A stretch of 64,000 bases of DNA, taken from contig NC_061797.1 in assembly GCF_021462225.1 (NCBI RefSeq), positions 4,271,001-4,335,000 on the forward strand, written 5' to 3'. Positions 1-12,030 of the stretch are shown one piece after another. Each line of letters starts with the position of its first letter. Position 1 is the stretch's first letter. The DNA is from Girardinichthys multiradiatus. Taxonomy: Eukaryota > Chordata > Actinopteri > Cyprinodontiformes > Goodeidae. Position numbers and translations under genes: made by a program. The notes under the pieces are model-generated. The model was not told where the DNA came from and searched no databases. It saw only the letters and a list, made by a program, of their open reading frames with translations.

Positions 1-1200
1 TGTCTGCTCCACATCTAAGTTGTGAGAAGTTTCAATATCTTCACAGAAACGGCATCTTCCCACCCCCAAAGCATGAGAAATAGCATACTTCTCACAGTGG
101 TTCTCCTCTTCCATGTCATATGAACTATCTGTGGTTCTCGTTCTGCTATAGTTATGGTTACGTAGGGTTACGTTCCTCAAGATTTTTGGAGATTAGAAAA
201 AATAGAACATTTGTGTGTGTAAAAAAATTATATCACTTATATGTTTTCTACAGCTTAAACAGCATGAGTTCAAAATTAACCACAAAGGACACAAATGCGG
301 ACCAAATGTCTACAGGACATTCAAAAAATATTGTCATGTTAATTTTATGTTAACCCGTATGTCCCCATTAAATTAGAAAAAGTCACTAAATATGAAGCCA
401 AAAAAAATCACGTGAAATATTTATTTAGAGACATTAAACTCAGAATGGGGTCAAATTGACCCCAAAGATAATAGGAGGGTTAAGCTCATTCAGTCCAGCT
501 GCCTCCTGCTCATCAGACCCAAGCTTTCCACCTGTTCCCCCTGCTATTTATGCTTCCCATTTCTCCTATTTGGTTTATACTGTTTGCTCTCCTGATCCAA
601 GGCTGTTTTTCCCATGCTATGTCAAGCCCATGTTCATGTCCGCCCTCTGCTACCTCATCTCAGCCTGTAAGTTTTTGCTTTTCATTTTTTTGATTAAACA
701 CTTTACTCACTGTGTTGCTTCTGTCTGTCTGTCTGTCTGTCTGTCTGCATTTGGGTCCAGCTCCTAAGGCCACTTACCTTGACTGTCTGATTATGAAGTC
801 TAGTCACAGAAAGGCTAAAACTTTGATAACAGTTTTACAGTATGCTAAAGACCTGTTGTGCTTCTCCAGATTTCTTCTATACACATTTAAAAAACACTTA
901 TCTGAACCTGGTTAAATTCTAACTGCTCATTTGCAGACTGTCAGTTGTGTTTCTGACATTTTTGATGTCAGAAATGCAGCATGTTTAAGTTATTTCCCAT
1001 TAAAAGCAAGTTTTTGTTCAAATGACTCTCTTCCAATTATAAATCTATTCAAAATTATTGATTCTTTAATATGTTTCCATATCATTTCCATTTCGAGTAA
1101 TACAGTATGTCCAAATGTATGATTACAACAATACACAATATCAACAAAAACCATTGAAAGAAAAGAATAGAATACACAATCATATTGGAGTTACACCTGT
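1..1200. other. Unassigned AT-rich sequence with a TGTC microsatellite
   Basis: No frame longer than about 100 codons and no recognisable domain or repeat family on either strand. The only clear structure is a short (TGTC)n tract at about 719-747. Confidence 0.5.
719..747. repeat. (TGTC)n microsatellite
   Basis: About seven perfect tandem copies of a 4-bp unit, directly visible. Confidence 0.9.
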
Positions 1201-1205
1201 GGGGG

Positions 1206-1744
1206 GGTTTTTCGGTCTGATTTGGTCTTGCTTCAACTCTTTGACATAAGGTTCTGCATTTGGCAGTTGCCTACCATTTACCGACAAGGCTAATAGATCC
1301 ACTGAGGATGCACTGGCCATAGGCCTCCATGCTGCACTCTCCCATCTAGAACAGCAGAGGAACTAGGTATGGCTGTTTTTTGTGGACACATCTTCCACCC
1401 TCAGCCTTAGCACTGGCTCTCCACAGGGTTGTGTGTTGAGCCCCCTGCTCTACCCCCTCTACACCTATAGCTGCCCCCCTGTTCCACAACAGCATCATTG
1501 ACACATCTGCAGAGCCTTTGGAGGTGTGGCCCATCTCTGGTGTGGGATGAGTACGCCTATAGGGGACAAGGTGGAGCGGCTGACAGTGTGGTGCGCAGAG
1601 AACAGCTTGGTGCTTAACATCTCAAAGACAAAGGAGATCATAGTGGACTACAGAAAAAAGAGGACAGACATTTCACCACTGATCATCAGTAGGAACTGTA
1701 TGGAAAGGGTGGCTGACCTCAGGTTACAAACACAGAAACAATGA
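1206..1744 (+). pseudogene. Non-LTR retrotransposon fragment (CR1/Rex1-like reverse transcriptase)
   Basis: Conceptual translation shows RT motif B (GCVLSPLL) near 1430 and, in another frame around 1570-1670, the conserved stretch LTVWCAENSLVLNISKTKE that follows the RT catalytic box in CR1/Rex1-type LINEs. The frame is broken several times and the YADD box is missing, so this is a dead fragment. Family assignment within the CR1/L2/Rex1 group is inference. Confidence 0.7.
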
Positions 1745-1944
1745 CAAAAAAGTAAAACCTTACTGGCAGCAAGACATTTACCAGGAATCTTTCAGTGCCA
1801 AACTATTGTGCCATAATTAGGCAGAAGCAGGTATATATAAGCACGCATAAGCAGATTACATTTGCACAGTTACGATTCAGTTCTAAATTCTAATGAGAGA
1901 AGCCACCAAGACATCAAAAGTGTAGCACAGAGCCAGCAGTCTCC

Positions 1945-2176
1945 CAGCCTCAAAGTAACCTCCCCAAGCAGCTCAGAGTGACCTCCCCAAGCAGCTTAGA
2001 GTAACCTCCTCAAGCAGCTCAGAGTGACCTCCTCAAGCAGATCAGAGTAACCTCCCCAAGCAGATCAGAGTAACCTCCCCAAGCAGCTCAGAGTAACCTC
2101 CTCAAGCAGCTCAGAGTAACCTCCTCAAGCAGCTCAGAGAACATCCTCAAGCAGCTCGGAGTAACCTTCCTCAGCT
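1945..2176. repeat. 23-bp minisatellite, about ten units
   Basis: Tandem array of a 23-bp unit (core CAGCTCAGAGTAACCTCC) with unit-to-unit variants: ctc/atc, taacc/tgacc, cctcctc/cctcccc. Unit length and phase are kept across the array, so the copies arose by tandem duplication. It sits between two LINE fragments and is not in a gene. Confidence 0.9.
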
Positions 2177-2179
2177 GTC

Positions 2180-3040
2180 AAAAGCTGTTGAAGCTAGGGC
2201 AGATAAAGAATTTCTCTTCATCTTAATGCTAGTTTATATTTGTTTATTTTATGCTGAGAATAAACATATTTTTGATAAGTCTCATTCCTTTCTGTAAAGT
2301 ATGCAATCAGGGCTCACTAAGTGAAATAATTACCCTTCAGCTCGACTTTGATAGATTTATGAGTGATATGTGAAAATATTATATATTTAATTTCATCTGA
2401 GTGATGATGTTAGCCTTATCAATTGTAACATTTATTGATGAACTGTTACAGTAGCCCTCTATACACTGGCCCCTTTTCGACGTGTATCTGGTCATTAGCA
2501 GGATTCTAGAAATGGATTGCTTGTCGAAATGATAATTCAGCTTTATCTTCAAGGTCATTATTCGACTGGATCTCTATCCCTATCTCAAAAGTTTTTTGTG
2601 GCACCCTAACATGTTTTCTTCTAGTTTTGCCTTGCATTTAACTCTATCCACCTCCCCAATTCTTTAGAGTGGATGCAACACTGTGCAGTTGTGCACATGG
2701 AAAGCTTACTTTTATTATTGCTGTTTGTGGCTTTTTTGTGTTTTCGGCACTCTTTGAGTCCACTTTGCACTTGCTCCAGTTGAGGATCAGGAGGTGTGAG
2801 AAGAACTACTGGAAGAAGCTCGAGGAGTGGCTCGTGCAGAACAACATGTGGGATGTGTAGAAAGGACTTAAGAACATTTCTGGATTTGAATAGGGTGTCA
2901 GGGGGACAGCTGATGGAGACCAGCACTAGGCAGATTAATTAAACTGTTACTGTTAACAGGTATAGTTCTTCCCCCAATCTCCCTGCCCCACTTTCCTCTC
3001 CCCCTCTTCACAGCCCGACACTCCTCCCTTCCCTGTGCTA
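2180..3040. other. Unassigned intergenic sequence
   Basis: No domain, transposon end or conserved exon recognised on either strand. The C-rich stretch at about 2970-3050 may be the upstream part of the adjoining LINE fragment. Confidence 0.4.
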
Positions 3041-3049
3041 CCTTCCCCT

Positions 3050-3895
3050 GCAGCCATGTGAGAGTGATGTTCTTGGACTTCTCCAGCACTTTCAACACCA
3101 TCAGATCCGCGCTGCTGCAGGGGAAGCTAAAGGAGGTGGGAGTGGATGGACACCTTGCTGGCTGGACCATTGATTACCTCATTGACCGGCCACAGTACAT
3201 TTGGCTGCCCCACTGTGAGTCAGATGTGGTAGTCTGCACCACTGGGGTCCCGCAGGGTACTGTCCTGTCAACATTTCTTTTCACCCTTTATGTGGTGGAC
3301 TTCACCTACAACAAGGACCAGAAAGGACCAGAAGTTCTCTGAAGACTCAACCATTGTGGGCTGTGTGTCTGAGGGGAAAGAGCTAGAGTACCAATCGGTC
3401 ATCATGGACTTTGTGGACTGGTGTGATCGCAACCACCTGTGCTTGAACACCAGTAAGACAAAGGAGATGGTGATCAACTTCAGGAGAAGGACACCACCTC
3501 ACTCACCAGTAAACATCCAGGGGGAGGACATTGAGTCAGTGGACAGTTTTAAGTATCTGGGTGTTCACCTCAACAATAAACTGGACTGGTCCCATAACAC
3601 CAACAAGAAGAGCCAGAGTCGCCTCTTCCTTCTGAGGAGAGTGAGGTCCTTGGGAGTGTGCAGGCCTTTGCTCAGGACTTTTAATGACTCTGTGGTAGCC
3701 TCTGCCATCCTCTATGCTGTTGTCTGCTGGGCCCCAGGCAGCACAGAGCAGGACAGGAAGAGACTGAACAAGCTGGTTGGGAGGGCCAGCTCTATCCTGG
3801 GCTGCCCACTTAACTCTGTGAAGGTGGTGGGTGAGAAGAGGATGTTAGCCAAGTTTACATCCATCAAATCTGGGTTGCATCTGGCAGCTAAGTAG
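3050..3895 (+). pseudogene. Non-LTR retrotransposon reverse transcriptase fragment
   Basis: Two overlapping frames carry successive RT blocks. The first (from 3058) has motif A as FLDFSSTFNT and motif B as TTGVPQGTVLS. A shift near 3330 moves to a second frame with a degraded catalytic box (FSEDST in place of F/YADDT), then CLNTSKTKEMV and FKYLGVHL, and ends near AILYAVVCWAPG. The order matches the palm-to-thumb part of CR1/Rex1-type LINEs. The frameshift and altered catalytic box make it inactive. Confidence 0.8.
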
Positions 3896-3959
3896 ACAGC
3901 TGGCATTAATAAAATATCAACATGTCTTTGTATTACATTCAATATTTGGATTATTTACA

Positions 3960-5225
3960 TGTGTGCATGAGTGTAAATGTTTTTGGGTCTGAAGTAGATG
4001 TGTGTTCTAGTTTGTCACCTGGAATTGCAACGTTGTTACAATGGTGAGAAGAGTAGAACCTTTCAGCACTCAGCACACAAGAGCAGCAAGGAGAAGCTTG
4101 GCTCCCAGAGAGTCCCTGCAGTCTCAGGCAGACACATACCAGGCACCCCCACAAAGCAGCCAGAGAAGCACAGGAGCAGCATTCCCAGGCCAGAGAGGTA
4201 AAGGAAGAAACTCAGGGTCCTGAATCCCCCTTCTGAACCCTGGTTCCATTGTCCCTCATTGCAGGCCAAGCCTTCAAACCCAGCCACCCTGGTGGCCAGG
4301 GCCCCACACAAGGCCCCGGCAAAAGAACTGCCCAACAGCAAGGACGAGGAGCCCCCAAGCGCTGCAAAGTTGCCTGGCAGCTATCAGCAATCCACAGCAA
4401 CTGGAACTCTAAAAGACCAAGGAGGTAGAGAGAGCACAGTGTCATCCAACCCAAAAGTACAGCCCAAGGAAGGTCAAAGTGCAGTCCCCAGCTGGCCTGG
4501 AACACCCCCGAGAGCCATACGCTGGTGGCCCACCACACCACGTCATGGCCCAGGCCCCATTACAAGCTTCAAAGTTGTCCCCATACCCATACTAGTGCCT
4601 GGTGAGCCAATGTAGGTACTGACAGGAACATAAATGGTCATACAACCTCCTACGCCCCTTCATCCTCGTCCCATGTGTATGCATGTCTCTCTGTATGTGT
4701 GCCTGTGTTAAGGTGTAATGTTGGTATGGCTGCAATTGGACATGTCTAAAGTGCATTAAAACTGGGGCTGGGGGTGGTATTTCGGAGACCCCACTGCTTA
4801 TTGACAGCAGAGTCTCCCTTACCTCAACCCCTGAACCCAAGGTATCTGAAATGCATTAAATGGAGGTGCAACATGTGTCCATGCAATGCAAGGGAGGGGG
4901 CCAATACTAACAGAGAAATTCTGACAGTATGTCTAGAGTTACTATAACATTTTAACTGCTTCTCTGATTTATGCTCTTCTTGCTCGGACTATCAGATTAG
5001 GTGGACAGCCATGTATTGGTAGGTCTGCAGTTCTTCTATACTCTTTCCATTTTTAGATAATGAATTGAACAGAGCCCTGTGAGAGGTTCAGAGCTTGGCA
5101 TATTGTTTTAAGGACTCAGTAAACTCAGTGGCAGTCACAAGTGAGTCTTTCAAGTAAGTGTTTTAAGGATTTTCTCTAAAGGTAAAGAATCCAGGTACGT
5201 GGAGGATATCTAGGAAGCCAACAGC
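3960..5225. other. Unassigned, comparatively GC-rich sequence
   Basis: Around 4060-4620 there are open frames on both strands with proline-rich, low-complexity translations but no recognisable domain. It may be part of an unidentified retroelement. I see no splice-bounded exon of a known gene. Confidence 0.3.
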
Positions 5226-5316
5226 AATGTAGAACCCCAATTCCAATGAAATTGGGATGTTATGTAAAATGTAAATAAAAACATAATACAATGATTTGCA
5301 AATCCTGTTCAACCTA

Positions 5317-6586
5317 CAGGGGTTGGACAATGAAACTGAAACACCTGTCATTTTAGTGTGGGAGGTTTCATGGCTAAATTGGACCAGTCTGGTAGCCAGT
5401 CTTCATTGATTGCACATTGCACCAGTAAGAGCAGAGTGTGAAGGTTCAATTAGCAGGGTAAGAGCACAGTTTTGCTCAAAATATTGAAATGCACACAACA
5501 TTATAGGTGACATACCAGAGTTCAAAAAAGGACAAATTGTTGGTGCACGTCTTGCTGGCGCATCTGTGACCAAGACAGCAAGTCTTTGTGATGTATCAAG
5601 AGCCACGGTATCCAGGGTAATGTCAGCATACCACCAAGAAGGACGAACCACATCCAACAGGATTAACTGTGGACGCAAGAGGAAGCTGTCTGAAAGGGAT
5701 GTTCGGGTGCTAACTTGGATTGTATCCAAAAAACATAAAACCACAGCTGCCCAAATCACGGCAGAATTAAATGTGTACCTCAACTCTCCTGTTTCCACCA
5801 GAACTGTCCGTCGGGAGCTCCACAGGGTCAATATACACTGCCGGGCTGCTATAGCCAAACCTTTGGTCACTCATGCCAATGCCAAATGTCGGTTTCAATG
5901 GTGCAAGGAGCGCAAATCTTGGGCTGTGGACCATGTGAAACATGTATTGTTCTCTGATGAGTCCACCTTTACTGTTTTCCCCACATCCAGGAGAGTTACG
6001 GTGTGGAGAAGCCCCAAAGAAGTGTACCACCCAGACTGTTGCATGCCCAGAGTGAAGCATGGGGGTGGATCAGTGATGGTTTGGGCTGCCATATCATGGC
6101 ATTCCCTTGGCCCAATACTTGTGCTAGATGGGCGCGTCACTGCCAAGGACTACCGAACCATTCTTGAGGACCATGTGCACCCAATGGTTCAAACATTGTA
6201 TCCTGAAGGCGGTGCCGTGTATCAGGATGACAATGCACCAATACACACAGCAAGACTGGTGAAAGATTAGTTTGATGAACATGAAAGTGAAGTTGAACAT
6301 CTCCCATGGCCTGCACAGTCACCAGATCTAAATATTATTGAGCCACTTTGGGGTGTTTTGGAGGAGCGAGTCAGGAAACGTTTTCCTCCACCAGTATCAC
6401 GTAGTGACCTGGCCACTATCCTGCAAGAAGACTGACTTAAAATCCCTCTGACCACTGTGCAGGACTTGTATATGTCATTCCCAAGACGCATTTATGCTGT
6501 ATTGGCTGCAAAAGGAGGCCCTACACCATACTAATAAATTATTGTGGTCTAAAACCAGGTGTTTCAGTTTCATTGTCCAACCCCTG
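5317..6586 (+). mobile_element. Tc1-type element, family B copy 1 (1270 bp), nested in an older element
   Basis: Bounded by 31-bp inverted repeats beginning CAGGGGTTGGACAATG and flanked by TA at 5315-5316 and 6587-6588. It has exactly the length of the copy at 57281-58550. Its target is the terminal region of the older element at 5232-7497; removing it and one TA rejoins that element's inverted repeat. Confidence 0.93.
5503..6534 (+). pseudogene. Tc1-type transposase, family B, inactivated
   Basis: A 343-residue transposase frame whose start codon is changed (ATA where the sister copy at 57467 has ATG) and which carries two nonsense codons, TAG at 6268-6270 and TGA at 6433-6435, both at tryptophan positions of the sister copy. 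Visible parts are N-terminal helix-turn-helix segments ([11 protein letters not shown]) and a DDE core with [18 protein letters not shown] and [11 protein letters not shown]. The frame is otherwise collinear with the sister copy, so no frameshift has occurred. Confidence 0.9.
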
Positions 6587-7499
6587 TATATACAATTGAA
6601 TACACTACAAAGATATTCAATGTTCAAATTGATGAATTGTTTTTTTTTTTGCTAATAGTTATTCATTTTGAATTTGATGCTTGCACCACCAAAAAGCTGG
6701 GACAACGGCAACAAAAGACTGGAAAATTAAGGAATGATCAAACAACACCTGTTTGGAACATTTCACTAGTTAACAGGTTAATTGGAATCAGTGTCTTCTG
6801 GGCCAAAGATGAAAAGGACTATCCGGATTGTTATCGGTCCAAAGATCAAAAGCCAGCATCTCTGTTAAGGTATAGGGGTGTGTTAGTGCCCATTGGGGTG
6901 GGTAACTTGCACATCTGTGAAGGCACGCTTAATGCTGAAAGGTACATACAGGTTTTAGAGCAACATCTGCTACCATCTAAGCAAAGTCTTTTTCAGGGAC
7001 GTTCCTGCTTATTTCAAGCAAGACACTCTTTTACTTCGTAGTAAAAGAATGTGGGTATTAGAGTGTTCTGCCTGCAGTCCGGACCTGTCTTCCATTCAAA
7101 ATATGTGACGCATTAAGCGCAAAATACGACAACAGAGACCCCGGACTGCTGGGCAACTGAAGTTGTACATCAAGCAAAAATGGGAAGGAATTTCACCTAC
7201 AAAGTTTCAAACAATTAATGTCCTCAGTTCCCAATCATTTATTGAGTTTTAATAAGGAAAGGTGACACAGTGGTAAACATGCCCCGGGTAACAGTTTTTC
7301 GGGAATGTGTTTCAAGCGTCAAATTCAAAATGAGTGAATATTTACAAACCAACAGTAAGGTTTAGCACTTAATCATGAAATATCTCATCTTTGTAGAGTA
7401 TTAAATTGCAAATAGGTTGAACAGGATTTACAAATCATTGTATTTTGTTTTTATTTACATTTTACACGCTGTCCCAACTTCTTTGGATTTGGGGTTCTA

Positions 7500-9945
7500 A
7501 AAGGCTCACAGAGGAAAACCCAAACAGAATTTAGGAAACTAGGATAACACAGGTCTCAAGACTTTCACAGAGAGCTGGTAAATGTTGACTTGATTTACAC
7601 CAACCAAAACATTGAATTAACAGCTGGAGGGGAACAATAACCTTAAATACCTAGGAGATTAATGAGTGATAAGGCACTGGAGTTGGCCCTGCCCATAAAA
7701 TTAAACTGTGAAAAAACAAGAAAAAGAGAGAAAGCAAACATAAACACAGAGCCATTTCAAGAATTAGGACCTTTGTTTGATTTCTATTTGTAAAAAAGTT
7801 GGAAAATTATGAATAATATCCTTCAACTTTGTGCTGGTCTGTTACTTAAAACCCCGAAACATGCACTGTGGTCATAATGTCACAACCGCATTTTTAATTA
7901 AATGAATTTATTTATACATGTCTTTTTTATTGTATCAAATTAGAATCTTCCACAAACTCCAAGAATAATCTTTAGATCTGTATGCCAATCATTTATTTTG
8001 TTTGTAAATTTTTACATGTGAACTTCTTTAGGCTATACAGGGTCACTGTATTGTTCGTCTTTGACACACTGTCAGGCCTGTATATTATTAATTTGAGTAG
8101 AATGAAACACGTTTGTCCTCCAGGAAATGAGAAGGCATTCCAGTGGAAGTCACTGGCTTGTTTCCATTTGCCTTTCTCAAGGGACTCTTTATATTTTCAC
8201 TGAGACCAGGAGACACTTAACTATCAGGGGTCAGCGGTGTAACATTCAGCTGCCTTGTGTTGAGTTTTAATGAAACAAAGAACCGCCTTCTATTTTCCCC
8301 TTATATTTTCAAAACACACTGTACGTTAGATGGGAGGACATAAAGGAAGGGGACATAGAAAACAAACTGTGTTATGAACTCAGAGAAAGTCATAAGTTGC
8401 AGGAAAAAGAACAAAGAAGTTCTTTCTAGTTACCTCCATCACTTTACCCTGATCTCCTTTTGGAAAATGAGTTTTTAACAGAAAGATTTGAGTTCAGTTG
8501 TACTTTTGCAAACTTTACCAACCACGAGTGAACTCGTACTCTTAGAATAAAGTGCTCAATTGGGAAAGTGTGGAATTGTGAGTACTCTAAAATGGGAGGG
8601 AGTTTGGTCATTCAAGGCTTTCTAATGAGATTCATTTGAATTGTCAAGATTTAGCAGGAAGTTAATGAAGAGAGGCTAAACTTGGATAAATGTGGTCTCT
8701 TCTTTCATTTATCAGACGTCTTGCTGCAGTAAATCATTATATAAAATAAGTTTCTAAAAATATAGCATTAGTCTCTTTAAAGTTGCATATGGAGGAGTGG
8801 GACAACACCTGTGGGTGGTAGACTAGGGTGACTAGAATAGAAAAGGGACCAGAGAGGATGTCTGAAACGATCACATTTCTCAGCCATCCTGGGAAAACGA
8901 TCTCGAGTGTCATGTGGACCTGCTGAGAGTTTGGTTGTCTTACCCACATGTGTTTTGAGGATCTGGAGAAGATTTACAACAATGTACCCTGAGGTATTTA
9001 GTTGGAGATGCTGTGGGAGTAGGGTACCAAGTGCTTTTAAGGGCTATCCAGTCCTTAAATTTATTCCCAGGGTGGGTTAGACTCTGCAGGGTGGCACCTG
9101 TCACAATCCTGTTTTTGTCTTAGCGATGTGTTCACAAGTGACGATAGGATAGGAGCAGAATTTAGGCCTTGCTTGGTGTAACTAAGCGTTGCTCTGATCT
9201 GTTGTGGTGAAGAAAAACCTGAGCAAAAAAGAAAGCCACGATCCACATTTCATGACTGGAGCAATGAGATCCCAAATTGAAAGGACAGAAATTGGTAGCT
9301 GCTGACTCAGCTCAGGCTTAGATAGGATAAGAACCTCTGTCATCCGGGGGAATTTCAGATCAAAATCACTTCTCCTAAATATCAACATATGTCATTACGG
9401 GTGGTTCGGGCATTCGATCGGGATGTCTACTGAGCAGCTCCCTGTTCTGAGATTTTCTTTTTTGAAAAACACTAAAATGCTCTAGAGGGCTGATTTTCCT
9501 CAGATTAGATTTTAACAGTTGTGTATACGTAGCTGTCAATTAGGACACAAACCCTTGTTAGAAAGCTGATGATGAAAATAGATTTTATCAGAGTGAGTCC
9601 AAACATTCATTCAAACAAACAAAAGAATGACCTCAACAGAGGAAAATGAAAGTATTTTACAAAATATGTGGAGCTACTCTTTAGATCTGTGGTGACCCAT
9701 TATGTTTATCGATAATGGAGGAGTATTCATTTTACAACTGGTCCACGTCTGCATCAAGAGTTAGAGACTGCTCTGTACCTTCCTCCTAACTTCCTCTGGG
9801 TGAGCTGTTTCTCACTGTGAGGTCCTTTACGCTGTCTGTTCCAAGATGGAAAATCCTAATTAACCTTTATGTTCAGTAGAAACTTTTACCAATATGTTTT
9901 GGTAAATATTTTATATAAAAGCAGATCTAAACAAATGGGGTTTTA
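7500..9945. other. Unassigned AT-rich intergenic sequence
   Basis: No conserved exon, RNA gene or transposon end recognised in about 2.4 kb; short frames on both strands have no recognisable domain. Confidence 0.5.
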
Positions 9946-9949
9946 GCCT

Positions 9950-11430
9950 TGATTTAATGCACTCAGGGATGCAGCATTTCTACAGTTTTCTGGATGTTTG
10001 TTTGAGATTAGTGGAGCATGAGAACTGAATGCTGCTTCTCCATGTCTGATTCTCTGGATGCAGAGTAGACTTGAATCAGAAGACCTCCGGGGTCTGCAAG
10101 GTTGATACAACAGCAAGAAATCTTCAACATATTTTGCTGCTAAGCCATTCTGTGACTTATAAACTAGCAGAGGTATTTTAAAGTCTATTCTCTGAGATAC
10201 AGGGAACCAGTGTAAGGACTGGGGGTGATGTGCTCCACTTTCTTAGTTCAGGTCTGAGTCCATCATTACACACAGATTTCAGACCTGATCTGGTGTTTCC
10301 AGGTGTAATAACTAAAGTTGTGGACTGACTCTTCATCACACCTCCTTTGGTCCAAAAATAATTGCTTCAGTTTTGTTTTTATTCAACTCAAGAAGATTAT
10401 GGTACATCCAAACATTGATTTGTTCTATGCATTTAGCCGATGCTTGAATAAGTTCATAGTCACCTGGTGACACTGTAATGTAGAGCTGTGTGTCATCTGT
10501 CTAGTTATAGTAACTTATCCTGTTGTTTGTTATAATCTGGGCTTGGGGGAACATGTAGATAATGAGGGTCCCAGGATGGAACCTTGGGGAACCTCGCATG
10601 TGATTTTTGCCAATTCCGATGTGAAGTTACCTACTGAAACAAAAAGTCCCTGTCTCTGTCAAACCAGACAAGTGCTGTACCAGAAAGACCAACCCAGTTT
10701 TCCAGTCGCTCCAGCAATATACCATTATCAAAAGTGTCAAATGCTGCGCTGAGGTCCAATAATACCAGCACTGTTGTTCCTTCACAGTCTGTATTTACAT
10801 GGATATCACTGAACACCTTGACAAGGGCAGTACTACTGTGGTGAACATGGAAACCTGACTGGAAGACGTCAAAGTGGCTGGTCATTGTTAAGACTGTCTT
10901 AACTGTTGAAACACGCCTTTTTCAATAACCTTCCTGATAAATGAGAGATTGGAGATGGGCCTGTAAATTTGCAATAGCAACTTGTCCTGATTATTCTTTG
11001 GTTTGATAAATGCTGTTTTTAGGGCATGGGGGAAGGCACCTGACAAAATGGATGAGTTTATTGTTTGAATCAAATTAGATGCTATGACAGGCAAAACTTT
11101 CTTAAAGAAAACTGTGAGTAAAATATAGAGGAAACAGGAGAAGGAGCTCAGTTGAGTTTTTGTTGATTTCAGAAAAGAAAGATTCCCTCGCAATTGAAAG
11201 CTGTATTTGTAAAGTGTCTCTTTATAGATGTCATAATGAACCTGGAATCTTGTCTTTCCCACCTCCATTCAATTATGCGACAGTCCCTTTTTCCACTTCT
11301 TATTGGTGGAGCATTTCTCCATGGAGATTTCTTCTAACCAGACACAATGTTCACCTTAATGGGACCAATGTAATCAATGATGTCTAAAATTTTAGAATGA
11401 AAGTTATCTACCAGCTCATTTACTGAGTTA
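9950..11430 (-). mobile_element. L2-like LINE fragment, reverse orientation
   Basis: Read on the minus strand, order and motifs are those of an L2-type RT: palm fingers (QIYRPISNLSFIRKVIEKG, about 10930), motif A (LLDLSAAFDT, about 10755), motif B (VPQGSILGP, about 10580), the catalytic box with [15 protein letters not shown] (about 10460), and the following [15 protein letters not shown] (about 10370). The motifs lie in several frames, so the copy is decayed. The endonuclease domain is absent. Confidence 0.8.
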
Positions 11431-11434
11431 CAGG

Positions 11435-12030
11435 TGTCGGGACCCCAGCCATGGGTTACAAAATGAAAGGCCAGTAAGAACCTTTCTGGAACTTTCAAAA
11501 TAAATCGCATTAACCTACTTCCAGCACAGCCAGGAACAGGAGTAACAGTGGACTGCCCATAACGTCACTGTTTGAATAAAAACCCCGCTTTGCAACAAAA
11601 AGACCTCTTCCACGCAGGTCCCCAGCAAAACTGGACGGAGGGACACAGCGCGCTAATATCTCTTTGCTGGCAAACAGACATAACTCTTCGAACTGGATCC
11701 AAGATTGTCATACGATCAGGTGGTCATATGCACTAAGTTAAGTAGGAATGAATTGCTGTTTGTGTATCTGGTTATTCATTCATGAACGGGGTAATTAAGG
11801 TGCAAGTGTGGCTTGACTTTTCTTTCTGAGGCCTACAGAAGCAAACTGTGTTCCAGGGAGTTCCCAGAAGAGACCCTGTCTACAACGCAGAGTGGAGCAG
11901 TTTTACCAGTCTGGAAGAGGGACAATGGGACCGCATCACCGTGGTTACAGCAGTAACGTGCCGTTCAGCCGGACTGGCAAAAGGAGCCACCCCACCCCAC
12001 AGCTACGGAGGTTAGCTGCAAGTTAACCCT
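11435..12030 (+). repeat. Truncated LTR-like repeat, copy 1
   Basis: Begins TGTCGGGACCCCAGCCATGG and is collinear, with moderate divergence, with 12228 to about 12740 (shared blocks include TCTTTGCTGGCAAACAGACA and GAACTGGATCCAAG). Similarity stops before 12030, where L2-like sequence starts. It is probably a truncated relative of the LTR-like unit at 12228-15572. Confidence 0.6.

Larger units (their letters stand above)
5232..7497 (+). mobile_element. Old Tc1/mariner-like element, internally deleted, split by a younger Tc1-type insertion
   Basis: Left end begins GAACCCCAATTCC after TA (5230-5231); right end is the inverted match ending GGGGTTC before TA (7498-7499). The inverted repeats extend inward past the second element (compare 5276-5314 with 7415-7465). 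Between 6790 and 7255 a plus-strand transposase remnant is readable (GNLHICEGTLNAERYIQVLE, then CSPDLSSIQN), with stops and shifts. The N-terminal half is missing. It is interrupted at 5317-6586. Confidence 0.8.

Noticed and set aside
4259..4615. 118-codon proline-rich plus-strand frame as a possible gene
   Set aside because: No domain, no splice-bounded conservation, competing frames on the other strand; compositional bias explains the openness.
5403..5870. 155-codon minus-strand frame, also at 57367-57834
   Set aside because: Antisense to the family B transposase and shared only through element identity.
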